Source: Cymodocea nodosa (taxonomy: Eukaryota; Streptophyta; Magnoliopsida; Alismatales; Cymodoceaceae). From it: DNA of 64,000 nt. The notes below the pieces were generated by a model. The model searched no databases. It was not told where the DNA came from and saw only the letters and a program-made list of their open reading frames with translations. Every line of letters starts with the position of its first letter. The first letter of the stretch is position 1. Positions 23,226-35,879 of the stretch are shown piece by piece. The translations under genes were made by a program, and so were the position numbers. The DNA lies in the NCBI GenBank assembly GCA_036874045.1, contig JAZBRI010000008.1, forward strand, positions 5,719,001 through 5,783,000, read 5' to 3'.

Positions 23226-24985
23226 TAGCAAACTAAGATCTAATTAATTGGTTTTTCTAAAAGTGCTAGAATTAATTCTTCCTTTTTTCTTCTGTTCAGC
23301 ATAAGAACTTGTATTATTATATATATATTCTGTATGTTTCAGTAATCAACATGCAAATATACTTAGAATCTATGCAAATTACATACAAAGTATATCATCA
23401 TCACATAGGTATTAATTATATTATCGTTTGTTCTTCTTTTCATCATCTGTCATCCTGAATTTTCGAATAAGATTTCTAGAAGAAATTTCAACAACATACG
23501 AATCAAAGTATAATCCAATTCAATATGATTAAGACAAGTAGAATAAAGAATTGTATCTCCATTAAAACAACTTCAAAAGTCAATTCTTAGATTCATATTT
23601 CAGCAATTCTAGATAATAGAAAATATACTCGATTCATAAGATATCTGTATTTCACAAAACACTTGTATCTTTTCAGAACAGTATATGTATTTTTGTATTT
23701 TAAAAGTTAATTTGACAAACTTGAATCATACAAGAGCTTTCTAATGTACCCATGCAACGAGCTTTCAGTCAACAATCCCAGATCTGATTAGGATCTTAGG
23801 TTGCCAAATTTCAAGAGTCCTTTTTCAGGTCAACAATCCTTACATACCTATTGGCTCAAGTACAAAAGGCTCGTGATCAAACAAGTCAATAAATTCTCAA
23901 AGTTTTTTTTTTTTTTTTAATTTATTTTAAACATAGATAAAAACATTAATCACATACTGTATATGTATGTATTTCATTAATATAGATGCAATAAAACACC
24001 AATCTCATATAGTCCTGCTTCTATCATTTATTGAAAATATGAATCCATAACAATAAGCTCATACTTTTTATGTAGTTTAATAAGATCTATGCATAAATCA
24101 TTCTACAAGTTTAATCAGTCAAATTAAATGTATCTTTAATCATATGTGTTTCATTTAATCTAGAATTCACATCTCAGCTCTTTCAGGACTTCAGATAATT
24201 TACAGATTTTTCATTAAGCTTCTGATTTCATTTTAAAATCGTGAAACTATTAAACTCATGAAACTCAAAAAAAAAACATAAGATACTATATCTAGATTTG
24301 CATAAATAATAAATTCTATAGCATCTTATATAGCCTTCTAAATATAACATTCAAGCAGTTATAGTTTATAAAAATTTTACAGTCTCAATTATCAGATAGT
24401 TATAGCAAGTTCATAAAAAATTTTCAATTTCCACAAAACTTTGCAGTACCATTTTAATTCCTTTAATTAACAAACTTACATGGCTGCTACTTTAATTACC
24501 TCCCCCCCATACCTACATTTTGCATTGTACTCAATGTAAAAGATTTGACAATAAATACAGTAATTGTAGCAGACATGAATACCGTTTCGTTGATTTAGCA
24601 CCTAACTCAACGAATGAGTTTAAATCTAAATTCAGGATAAGTAATCAATTACATACCTTGTTTCATTTGTATCTCCTTTTGCATATTCCGATTTTTTATT
24701 CTGAAAAACATTTCATTCACAGATAAAAGCAGAATATATAACAAAATAACATTTAACGGATATTTATAAATCATTGTCTTGTGTGGAACCCAAGCTCCTA
24801 TGCCTTTAGTGGCTCACAAGCAAACTAGTTGGTTTCCCAGAACAGATACCAACAAACTGGATTGATATTTTGTTTTTGTTTTCTTTTTTTATAAAATAAA
24901 ATTAAAACTAAATTTTTTCTTTTTTTCTTTTTCTAAAAATAAATGTAGAATACACACAACATTAAACACACAAAATCACAACTTA
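23226..24985 (-). other. Gypsy2 3' non-coding region with a second purine tract
   Basis: AT-rich DNA between the F-box copy and the 3' LTR, with no coding region recognised. At 24499-24524 it holds a second sequence like the terminal tract (minus strand: aaaatgtaggt then atggggggga). A T-run lies at 23904-23919. Confidence 0.6.
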
Positions 24986-24989
24986 AGAA

Positions 24990-26121
24990 CATGATTGAAA
25001 AGTAGAAACAAATGGAATAAACGTGTCAGTTCAAGTAAACATTTTAGGCATAATCTTCTTGCTATTAATTCTGTTTTAATGAAGTTCTTGTTCCTTCTTA
25101 ATTTGTAAACTTGTAGTATATTATCAATGTTAAATACAAGTGTATTACCATTAATGAAATGAAATGTAGAAAGGGATCATTTTCGGTTCCAAGATAATGT
25201 AGTAGTTTCTATTTTTACATCTATTTCAATATATTCCTCTTCCCAATTCCATTCATTTATGTCTTTCATAATCCATATTTGAAATTTCATCAATTCATCC
25301 TAGCATCTTATCAGACATAAAGTAGGATCATCATATTCATTATATCACATCCCTATTTGAATTTTATCAAATTCTGCAGATGGTGGTTTAGCTATATCAC
25401 TCGATATAGGTAATATTTCTATAAAATCATCATCATAACTATCTATGCTTACTATGTATAAATCAGATCTAAATGCAACTGATATATCTGTGACAAGATA
25501 TATATATCCATCAAGTATGACATGCATGTTGTTAATTAATGATTTCTATCCTAGATATATCATAGTGTTTTCAGTCCAAGATCTATTCAGAAAATTATAC
25601 ACACTCAAGCATAAATCTTCATCCCAATTTCCTGTAGGTCTCCAATAATATAATTTTTCAGGAATGGTCAAATTTTTATCAGAAAATATTAAAGCTGACC
25701 CACAATTTATAGTTGGTACTTCATATCTATTGGGTCTTCCTATATTCCATTCTTCTCTTGTGATAGGATTTCTTATCAAAATATCAGGTAATAGACTTGC
25801 ATACCTTGGTCTGGTCCTGTATATGATTAATCCTTCATCCATCCCTATAATATGATCTATTCCTTCTAATGTATCGGGTGGAATTCCAATAGTTTCTTCC
25901 ATATTCAGATATTCATGGGTAATTGAAATACGATTAAATGACTTCCATATGAATCCATCTCTAATCTTAGTCATTTTTGTAGCTTGTAATCCCTGAAAAT
26001 ATTTTTCTCTAACATAGTCTTTAATTTCCTTTGATACACAACATAGTCTGCACAAATCTTTAGTTGACAAGTTACTCAGTACTTCCCTTAGTGCATCCAA
26101 CGGTAATTGCATCAATTCCAT
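24990..26121 (-). pseudogene. F-box protein gene copy captured by Gypsy2 (broken)
   Basis: Starting at 26121, the protein opens with a clear F-box: LPLDALREVLSNLSTKDLCR, then LCCVSKEIKDYV (residues about 6-38). An F-box binds SKP1 in SCF ubiquitin ligases. It is followed by an F-box-associated, kelch-like region with RNPITREEWNIGRP (about residues 117-130), a CGSALIF block and YYWRPTGNWDEDLCLSVYNF. More of the same type of sequence continues leftward to about 24990 (for example YIYLVTDISVAFRSDLYIVS). It lies between gag and the 3' LTR, where some Athila elements carry an env-like gene. No intron is evident, which suggests capture through RNA. The copy is broken. The host parent was not identified. 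Confidence 0.75.
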
Positions 26122-26308
26122 TTGTTGATTCTATATACATAAACAAAAATTTTAGCAAAGATAAAAATTAACATAACTACTGCACACCCTCGTGGAGTTA
26201 GGGCATAACTCAACAGACTAAGTTCGTTGAGTTAAGGACTAACTCTATGATACAACTAACCATAAATAAACTTATATATACATATATAGTTACTTCAGTT
26301 ATACTGCT

Positions 26309-27650
26309 TCATTTAGCTATCCTCCCAGAAGAGGTATCAATTTCATTAACAATTCTATTGACAGGGTTAGGTACTACTTGTATTGACAATCCTCTAGTAA
26401 GTCTAACTTCCATTGATTCCTTCTGTCTAAGGGGTATATTTCTATTTATATTTTGATTTGCAGTATTTCCAAATACAAAATCTAGACGATTGTTTAATTG
26501 TTGGATTATCTTTTCTAATTTCTCTATTCTAGATCCTTCTTCAAGTAATGTTTCATAACTTATATTCTTCTCATTTATATTTTCTCCTCCTTGGAAATTG
26601 TTGTTTCTCCAAGATAAATTCGGGTGATTTCTCCAATTAGGATTATAAGAATTTCCAAAGTTATCTTTCTGGTTTCTAGCATAAATAATATCTAGATCAT
26701 TAATGTTTGCATTCTTTTCTGCTAGCTTTTGATTTAATGATAACTCTTCTATTTTCTTTGTTAATTTAGTTAATTTCACTTTAAGCATAGTACTTGAATC
26801 TATTTCATGCATTCCTCTTGGCAATATTCTTTTATCTGCAATAACTTCAACCGAGTTTTTCCACTATGCAGTTCTTTTTGTAAAGTTTTCTAAATATGCC
26901 CATGCTTCTTCACTACATAGTTTTAGAAATCCATTTTAACAAGTAGATTCTAATAAAGATTTTGTTGAAACATCTATGCCTTCATAAATTATACCTATTA
27001 ATTGTGCTTTACTCATTGCATGATGTGGACATTAAGTCAATAAATCTTTAAATCTTTCAAAATATTTCTAGAATGATTCACCCTGTTTTTGGCTACACAT
27101 TAATATTTCTTTTTTCTTTTTAATCATTTGATGTGTTGGATAATATTTTTCCAGAAAAACAGAGTAAAATTCAGTCTATGCAAAAATTGAATCAGGCGAC
27201 AGAGTATATAACCATCTCTTAATAGTGTCTTTTAAAGCAAAATGGATATATCTAAGTTTAATAGCATCTATACTCATGTTCGACATTTTCATCATTTGAC
27301 AAATTTCGTTAAATTCTCTAAGGAAATAATAGGCATCCTCTCTTTCTAATCCATGAAAATGTGGCAATTGACTAATATAATTAGATTTCAGTTCAAACCT
27401 ATCTCCCTCAAAGTTTGGCAATCGAAAACATGAAGGTTCATCAACTAATTCAAGATACAGAATTTCTCCTAATGGTTTTTCTACTGGAACAGCCATCTCT
27501 ACGTTCTCTTTTAAAGAAAGGTTAGCTACACCTCAAAGGATTTCGTTAAAGTCCAATTCAGAAAATGTTTCAGTACACTTCTATGTTGAATATTCCTAGT
27601 TAGGTGTTTTTACTAATCGTTTAGTGCTTAGAGAACGAGTCCATGTGCTC
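26309..27650 (-). pseudogene. Gypsy2 gag region (fossil)
   Basis: Recognisable blocks: PSCFRLPNFEGDRFELKSNY, LPHFHGLEREDAYYFLREFN and IDAIKLRYIHFALKDTIKRW (27440-27200), FLEKYYPTHQMI (about 27150), SLLESTC (about 26945), then a coiled-coil-like C-terminal part (26824-26309). These align with gag of Gypsy1 (40990-41700) and Gypsy3. The approximate start is inferred. It lies about 4 kb downstream of integrase. Fossil copy. Confidence 0.85.
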
Positions 27651-28607
27651 ATAAATAAATAGCAGAAGATTAATTACATACCAGTCTGAAGCTTTCCATT
27701 TAGTAAATATTTGTTGACGAATGAAGTAGAATCAGCTACTTCTCCTTCCAATTCTCCCAACGCATTCTCCTTTCTTTTAAAAGTGCTGGTAACTCATAAA
27801 TAACATTCTGTTATATATATATAATGCACATCCATAAAGTAAATAAATCTCGTTGCAAGAACGTGTCTTGCAACGTGCAGCGTGGTTCCTATTTTTATGG
27901 GTATGTGTACCACTATTAATTTCAAATTTTGGTAACTACTAAGCCGACGAACTTCCCTTCGTGGTTAAAAGAATAACTGTTCTGCTTAATCCACGAACTA
28001 ACCTCGTTGAGTTACAGATAACTCAACGGAACAATGTTGGTTATTGTTGCTAACTTCATGGACTAACTTCGTTGAGTTATAGATAACTCAACAGAGTGAC
28101 CTTATATTATATTACTGACCTTGTGGAGTTAAGTTTAACTCAACGAAGTAAGTTCGTTGAGTTAACACTTAGCAACTTCTAAGTTTACTCCTCATAAGTA
28201 CCTCTATGTTTTTTTTCTTTACATTCTGCTAACTAAAATAAAGTTAAATATATGTCATTAATGCAACATTCTAATCAAAATTCATTTAAATCTAAACATT
28301 ATATAAATATTTAACTTGCAATTCATTTCATGTTATGCAGAATTTACATTTTTCTTTGCAGCATGTAGATATTTTCAAGCATCTATTATTTAATCCTGTC
28401 ATTCAGCATTGTAAATCTTTTTAAACATTCATGCATAATGTTCAACAAATTATATAACATTCAGTATAGTCCATTCATTTCACATTCAAAACATACATGA
28501 AAAGTATATCTAAAAATTTATATTCATTCATATGAATCAATTACAGTACAACTTAATTAGATATTTTTCATATAATTATATACAAGTAGACGAACAATAC
28601 AATTAGT

Positions 28608-30840
28608 CTCTATTCCTAAGTTCATCTACTTCCTTTTGGAGTTTTTCTAATTATTGCTCTAATTGGTTAATTCTCTCTACAACTCTTGTAATTCCTCCAA
28701 AAGGTTCAACAATCTCTGTAGCTACAAAATTTCTCTATTCTTTCATTGAAATGTTTCTTGATTTGATCTTTTTTGATGCCCATTTAGTGAAATCGATACA
28801 ATCCACCATCAGTAGTGGAATCAAATCTCCATAAAACAATTTCTTCTTCACTATTCTCAGCTTGGAGATAAAAACTGCAGACCAATTTATTTGAATTCTA
28901 TTTACAATTGCATATGTGGCCCATTTGACAAATTAACTCAGTTCTATGTTATGACCCTGCCGTTGGTAGATATTTTAAATCAAAATGTTAGCTATCATGT
29001 GTGCTTTACCATTTAAATGCTTCAGTCTATTTAATAAAGGCACACCAAGATTGATAGCCAAACTGTCCTTAATTTCCTACTCTGTCTATTCAATGGTAGT
29101 TGTAATTTCCAAAATTTCCTATCCTTCATTCTTTAATCCAAAAATGTTGTAAAGAAGCTCTAGTGTTATCTGTACATTAGCTTCCTCCATATTGGAAATT
29201 AATTCTCCTTCTCCTTCTCTTAAGTTTGCATAAAAGTAGGGCACTAGATTTTCATACACTACATGCCCTCTTTTTTGAGAAATAAAATTCAGTAAACCTT
29301 GGAATTCAAATAATTCTTTGATTTCTTGCATTCCGTCCCAATTTACTAGTTTATTGTATATGATATCATACCCCCTAATCTCTTGATATTTATTATAAGT
29401 TTTCTGACTCCAAAAATATACTTCATTTAGAACTGTTGCTTCAGTCGGGTTAGGAATGTGACTTTATTGTTTCAAAGGGGGTTGTTCTTAATCTTCCTCT
29501 TCCATAGGCTGCACTTGAACATGTTCTGTAGATTCCTGAACTTTTGCTTCTGCTTTTGTCTGTGGTGGTGAGCCGGCAGAACTCTCCGCTCTGTCTTGAA
29601 TTCTTTCCATAAATTGCTGAAGAGTTTCTTGCTCTTCAGTGGAATTTGCAAAGTCATTTTTGTCCAAATGGCTTTGTTCAGCTTCTTGTTCATTTTCTGT
29701 TCTTTCTTCTTCCTCCTGACTACCAATCTACTCTGTCATTGTTCTTTCTGATTCTGTGGTAGATTGGGATGGAGTCACGGGCAATTCAGTTTCTACCTTA
29801 ATTTTTGTTTCTTCTTCTTGTACAGGTTGTAGACTAATTTCAGCCTGATTTTCTTCTTCTCTTTGCTCTTGCTACTGTTGCTCCTACTCCTCCTTAGAAT
29901 CGGATAGCAGGTTTATAAAAATTGGCTCTACAGGCTCTTTTGATATTGGTACTTCAGATTTAATCTCCTCTTGACTTTCAAGCACTATCTCTTTTCCTTT
30001 CCTTCGTGTGATTAATTGTGTTTGGTCTTCCTCTTCTTCTTCTAAGATTAAATCTAAAAACAAAGGCTCTGCACGCCTTTGAGTCACAGGTATTGGCTCT
30101 TCCTGTTTAATTCTTTCAATATTTGCTGGTCTCGAGGGATCAGCTTCAACTTCTCCTACAGCAAATCTGACAGTAGTTCTAGTAGTAGCTTCTTGATGCT
30201 GTTCTACTTTGATTTTATATTGGGCTTTCAACTTTTCTGCAGCCCTCCTCTTGCGTAGTGCATCAAACACTAGATGTGCTTTGGCTACTACTAAATCTTC
30301 TGGTTCTCCTTGGTTTTTCCCAACTTGAACCAATCCTTGAAATTCTTTTAATTCTTCTTCAATCGAAGGCCCCAACATTGCTGGCCTGAATGGTGGAACT
30401 AAAGGTCCTGGTTGCTGTTTCTCAGGAACAAGTCTTTCAGCAGTCGGCTCCTCCTATTCTTCCTCTGCTTGTTGCTGCCGCCTTATTGCACCCCTTACAC
30501 GACCAGCAATGCACTTTTTGAACCATAATCTGGCTTTACACTAGATTAACTCTAGGGCTACTTCATTGTTCGGCCTGATTTTCCTTTCTTTGCTTAAAGA
30601 AATTTCTGTTGCTACTTTGATTTTTATTTCTACTATTTGGGGTATTTGTATACCCAAATCAACTAAAAATTTTCTCAAGTTGAAGAGTTCTGATTCTACG
30701 TTCTGTAGCTCTTTTTCTCTTGTCGTGTTCCTGATCTTCTGTCACGTGTGCCATTCCTCTCACTCTTTTAGAAATTGTGCTGTGTCAACTGCATCTTCCC
30801 AAAACTCAGGTGTCATCTTCCTCATCGTGGAGTTACACTA
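28608..30840 (-). pseudogene. Gypsy2 extra long coding region between integrase and gag (broken)
   Basis: About 740 codons' length of coding-like minus-strand sequence. The first third is rich in Glu/Gln/Lys (EEELKEFQGLVQVGKNQGEP, RAAEKLKAQYKIKVEQHQ). The middle is acidic. The last third contains LVPYFYANLREGEGELISNM and VQITLELLYNIFGL (29331-29119), which resembles the 'putative plant transposon protein' domain known from plant Ty3/gypsy elements. The end is a probable coiled coil (VVERINQLEQ ... LEKLQKEVDELRNRD). Gypsy1 has only about 170 bases at this place, so this is specific to Gypsy2. Function unknown. Broken. Confidence 0.6.
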
Positions 30841-30899
30841 TAGCATAGAGTCGCTTTGATCTTTCTGTTCTAAGTTCTAAATGATCTACCGGATAATGC

Positions 30900-31390
30900 C
30901 CCCAAAACCCTAGGTTTTAGTCTAAATAAGCCTTAAGTTTAGGCAGGTAACCGGGTCATTTCCCGAACCAACTTTTGCTCTCTCATCTGTGGTCTTAACT
31001 ACAGTACCCCGTTGAGTTACAGTTAACTCAACGGAATAAGCTCGTTGACTAACTCAAGACTCAACGAAGTAAGTTTGTTGAGTTAAGCGTAACTCAATGA
31101 ACTTCCCGTACAAACAGATATATATAAAAAAAATACTTAAGATAATAGTTTTTTTTTTCTGTTTTACCGGTTTAACCGATACTATGTTTTGGTCAAACCA
31201 ACATTTTTTCCCCGGTTGAATCGATAATATGTTTCAGTTAAACCCAAAAAAAAAAATTTTTACTGAAAATATAGATTTTTTTATGTTCCGGTCATACCGA
31301 TGGATCTAGTCGGTTGAACCACAATGATTTTTTATATTTTATATTTATATATATATATATATATTATAAAAATAAAATAAAAACTGATTT
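30900..31390 (-). other. Gypsy2 non-coding spacer with perfect palindrome
   Basis: Lies between the integrase end and the extra coding region. It contains a perfect inverted repeat cgttgagtta (31010-31019), 4-nt loop, taactcaacg (31024-31033), further half-sites to 31100, A/T-rich runs, and an AT dinucleotide repeat (about 31347-31365). Confidence 0.65.
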
Positions 31391-31399
31391 CTTACTAAG

Positions 31400-32600
31400 T
31401 AAGCTCGAGTAGTCCTCTACTCTAACTTCTTCTATAATTTCAAAAGAACTTTTTGGTATTTTCAGAATAGGTCTAAGTCTTTGTCCATTTACTTTAAAGA
31501 TATTCTAATTTTTAGGATTTTCAATCTCAATAGCTCCATAAGGATAAATATTTCAAACTATGTAAGGTCCTACCCATCTAGATCCTAATTTTCCTAGATG
31601 GTTATGGAGTCTAGCTATGTAAAGATATACTTCTTGTCTTATTTCAAAGCTTTTTGGAATAATTTTCCTATCATGCTAGAATTTCATTTTCTCTTTTTCT
31701 CTTACAGTCTTTGAATAAGCTTTATTTCTAAATTCTTCTAATTCAATTAATTGCATTTTACTATTTTCAGCAGCTTTATTTAAATTAGTGTTCAGAGTTT
31801 TTAATGCCCAATAAGCTTTATGTTCTATTTCAGCTGGTAAATGACAACTTTTTCCATATACTAGTCTAAAAGGTGACATACCTAAGCTTGTCTTATAAGC
31901 AGTTCTATAAGCCCAAAGTGCATCTACCAATCTATTAGCCCAATCTGTTCTAGTAGGATTTACTACTTTTTCTAAAATTAACTTAATTTGTTTGTTAGTA
32001 CTTTCTACTTGTCCACTTGTTTGCTTATCTAGCACGACACCAGAAAACTTGTTTGCGGATGATATGATGTTGCAATTTTGTGGTTTACTCCATATTTCTT
32101 CATTAAGGCTTCAAAACTTCTATTACAGAAATGAGTTTCTCTATCACTGATAATAACTTTAGGTATTCCAAATCCGACAAATATATTGCTTCTTATAAAT
32201 TGTCTTACCACTTTGTTGTCATTAGTTTTTGTAAGAATAGCTTCTATCCATTTAGATACATAATCCACCCCCAACAATATGTAATTAAACTGATTAGACA
32301 TAGGAAATGGACCCATAAAATCTATTCCCCACACATCAAAGATTTCAACCTCAACAATAGGATTAAGAGGCATCATATTCCTCTTTGATATTCTTCCTAT
32401 TTGTTGACATCTTAAACAACTTAAGCAATATTTATGAGCATCTTTGAATAGTGTTGGCCAATAAAACCCACATTACAGAATTTTTGCAGTAGCTTTCCCT
32501 GAGCCAAAATGCCCTCCACAATCTTGGTCATGATAGAAAGACAATATGCTCTAATATTCAGTTTTTGAAACACACCTCCTTAAAACCAGATCAGGACATT
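31400..32600 (-). pseudogene. Gypsy2 integrase region (fossil)
   Basis: Blocks in order: SILSFYHDQDCGGHFGSGKA (about 32545), CLRCQQIGRISKRNMMPLNP, IVEVEIFDVWGIDFMGPF with core Asp, YVSKWIEAI, FGIPKVIISDRETHFCNRSF with the second core Asp, and the C-terminal [18 protein letters not shown] and [13 protein letters not shown] (to about 31690). It would insert the cDNA into host DNA. Fossil copy. Confidence 0.88.
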
Positions 32601-32799
32601 TATTAAATAAGTATGGGTCTTCCTAATAGTAATATTTTATTCTTGAGAAAAACAATTTCTTATCCTGTCTATTCCAATCCTTAGGTGTTAAACTAGTAAC
32701 TAAGTAATTAACTATGCCTGCATACCAAGGTATTGTGTTGATGGTCATTAATTGTTCATCAGGAAAATTATCCTTAATTTCTATATTTGATTTTTCTAT

Positions 32800-34060
32800 T
32801 TGTAATCTTGATAAATGATCTGCTAATACATTCTCTTAACCTTTTTTATCTTTAATTTCTAGATCAAATTCTTGTAATAATAATATCCATCGGATCAATC
32901 TAGGCTTAGTCTCTTTTTTTGCTATTAGATGTTTTAAAGCTGCATGATCCGTGTATACTATTACTTTAGCTCCAATCAGATATGATCTAAACTTTTCTAA
33001 GGCAAACACAACAGCTAATAGTTCTTTTTCAGTAGTTGTGTAATTAACTTAAGCATCATTTAAGGTTTTGCTTGCATAATGAATCACTCTAGGAGATTTT
33101 TCTATCTTTTGTCCCAACACTGCTCCTATAGCAAAATCAGATGCATCACACATTAATTCAAATGGATGGCTCCAATCAGGTGCTTGAATTATAGGAGTTG
33201 AAATTAAGCTAGTTTTAAGTCTGAAAAATGCTTCCTTGCAATTTTTATCAAAGTTGAATGGGACATTTTTTAATTGATTAGTTAAAGGTCTAGCTATTTT
33301 GCTAAAGTCTTTAATAAATCTTCTATAAAAACCAGCATGTCCTAGAAATGATCTAATATCTTTTACTGATTTAGGTTTTGGTAGATTAGAAATTACTTCT
33401 ATTTTAGCTTTATCTACTTCCAACCCTTTCTTAGAAACAACATGCCCTAAGACTATTCCTTGTTTAACCATAAAGTGACATTTTTCCCAATTTAAAACCA
33501 GATTATTTTTCACACAGCGTTTTAATATTTGGTCTAAATTGCTTAAACAAACTTCATATGAGTTGCCATATATAGTAAAATCATCCATAAATATTTCTAA
33601 GAAATCTTTAGTCATTCTAGTAAATATGCCCTGCATACACCTTTGAAAGGTAGCTGGTGCATTGCATAATCCGAATGGCATTCTCTTAAAAGCATAAGTT
33701 CCATTAGGACAGGTGAAAGTTGTTTTCTCTTGATCCTCTAATGCTACTGGAATTTGATTATAACCTGAATACCCGTCTAGGAAACAAAAATATTCTTGCC
33801 TTGCTAATCTTTCCAGCATTTGATCTATAAAAGGTAAGGGAAAATGATCTTTCCTAGTCACAGCATTCAGCTTTCTATAGTCTATACATACTCTCCAGCC
33901 AGATTGAATTCTAGTAGATATCAAGTCTTGACTTTCATTCCTAATAATTGTTAATCCTAATTTCTTGGGAACTACATGGATTGAGCTAACCCACGAGCTA
34001 TCAGAAATCGGATAAATTATTTCATTATCTAACCATTTCACCATTTCCTTCCTTACTACT
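32800..34060 (-). pseudogene. Gypsy2 reverse transcriptase and RNase H region (fossil)
   Basis: RT blocks: IDYRKLNAVTRKDHFPLPFI, FLDGYSGYNQIPV, MPFGLCNAPATFQRCM, the catalytic FMDDF (about 33600-33585), GHAGFYRRFIKDFSKIARPL. RNase H blocks: LMCDASDFAIGAVLGQ (about 33150) and, further left, [10 protein letters not shown] (about 32950) and ADHLSRL. The wording is that of the Athila lineage. Together these would copy the RNA into DNA. Fossil copy. Confidence 0.9.
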
Positions 34061-34107
34061 TCTTTAAGGTTAGATCATAATTATGCTAAATTAATTTATT
34101 CTAGATC

Positions 34108-34720
34108 TCATTCTATATTTATGCTTTCACTTTCTAAAGTTTCAGAATTGATTTGCCTATTTAATTCTTCTTGAATCACATCATCTAACATATCTCCTTC
34201 ATCTTCTAAAAAGTCTTTGGTATGTAAGGACATTTCTAACTCCTCAAACGTTTCTAGTTTGAAAATATTTAATTGAGTATCCTCATTACCATATGCCAAC
34301 TTCATTACTCCAGTTTTACAATTTATAACAGCCCTTGATGTTACTAAAAATGGCCTTCTCAAAATTAAAGATGTATCACTATTTTTATGCTTAATTTGTT
34401 GGGAATCCAAAATTACAATATCAATAGGATATATAAAGTTTTTGATTTTAATTAAGACATCCTCTATTTTTCCTCTAGGGTATCTTATACTTCTATCAGC
34501 TAATTGAATAACCTTATTAGTAGGAGTTAAGCCTTCTAATCCTAAGGATTCAAATATATCACTTGGCATAACATTTATACTTGCACCTAAGTCTATTAAG
34601 GTTCTTTCTAAAATGGTATTTTCTATGGTGCATGATATAATAGGGATTCAAGGATCTGATAACTTTTTAGGAATTTGTGGCAGAAATAGGGAACTACTTT
34701 GCTAAACTAAAAAGACCTTT
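34108..34720 (-). pseudogene. Gypsy2 protease region (fossil)
   Basis: The active-site region RTLIDLGASINVMPSDIF (about 34610-34555), then NFIYPIDIVILDSQ, LILRRPFLVTSRAVINCKTG and an acidic tail. It aligns with the Gypsy1 protease (18724-19140). Confidence 0.85.
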
Positions 34721-35752
34721 CTAAGAACTTTCGCTCTCTTTTCTTAGTACATCAATCCTTCAGAAATTTAGCACAAGGTGACATTTTCTGCAATAGATCT
34801 AACAAAGGAATGTTAACATGTACTTTTTCAAAAATTTCTTTGATTTTTTCTTGGTTTTCAAGTATTGTTTGTTGTAATCTTTCAGGATAGGGTGCTAAAG
34901 ATTTTGATTTAAAAGATTCTTTTTCTTTCATTTGATTTGCTAGATCATTTTTAGCCTCATTAGCAGATTCAAATTGTTCTTCATTGATTCTAGATTTTTA
35001 GCTATTACATTTTCATTATCATTTTGATTTTTACTCTTATCCACCTTCATATTATTTTTATTTTGAGTTCTTGATGGTATATCAGTTCTAGATCTTAATG
35101 TTACACATACATCTTCCAGATTTTCGTTACTCTCATGATGTTTTTGTATATCATTTTCATGATTATGATCTTCAATTGTTTTTAGTTTTAAAGTGCATTC
35201 TTTAAATTCTATTGCATTAATATTTTCTTTTGACTACATATTTTGCAAATTATATAGATCTATAACATTATAATTTCCATTGTCCTGTTGCATAACTTGT
35301 ATTTTCATTGTATATTCATCCAATGCTTTTAGTTTTCTTTCCAGATCATCTAATCTCATTGCATTCAATTTTTGATCAATTTTCATTATGATTTTTTCAG
35401 TTTCGTAAATTATATCCATTTTAGGTTTTGAATATGCTTTCTTATAGTTTAATTGGTTGACTTCTTGTTGCTGACACATAAAGTATTCTAGTTTGTCCAA
35501 GTTTTGCTTTATATTACGCTCTAGTCTACCATACCTATCCTAAACTTCAGTGTTTCTCAACATATTACACATTCTATGCTGACCATCAATTGGGTAAACT
35601 ATAGGATTCTCATACTCGGCTCTATTATATTGAGGATAATTCATTTGTTGTTCATAGGATCTAACCATCTGCAAACGTCTCAGTTTCAAACAGTCAGAAA
35701 TGTCGTGACCTTCAGAATTGCAGAATTCACATATGCTAACTATAGGTTTCAA
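34721..35752 (-). pseudogene. Gypsy2 CCHC block and linker (fossil)
   Basis: A zinc knuckle CEFCNSEGHDISDC (35731-35690) is followed by a Tyr/Asn/Gln-rich stretch and a coiled-coil-like segment (ERKLKALDEYTMKIQVMQQ, about 35340-35280), then a Lys/Asn-rich linker to the protease. It is the counterpart of 17971-18573 in Gypsy1. The major gag domain is not present here. Confidence 0.65.
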
Positions 35753-35854
35753 AAATCTTTGAGCATAAGATATGCCATATTCTCAATTACAGAAGAAAAC
35801 ATACAACACTTTGGCTATTAAAACAAAACAGCTCTAATAGTTGCTTATATTAAT

Positions 35855-35872
35855 TCCCCGTCAACGGCGCCA
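35855..35872 (-). promoter_or_regulatory. Gypsy2 primer-binding site (tRNA-Asp type)
   Basis: On the minus strand this reads tggcgccgttgacgggga, one base away from the Athila/Tat-type site. It lies seven bases inside the 5' LTR edge at 35880. Confidence 0.92.
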
Positions 35873-35879
35873 TAAAACC

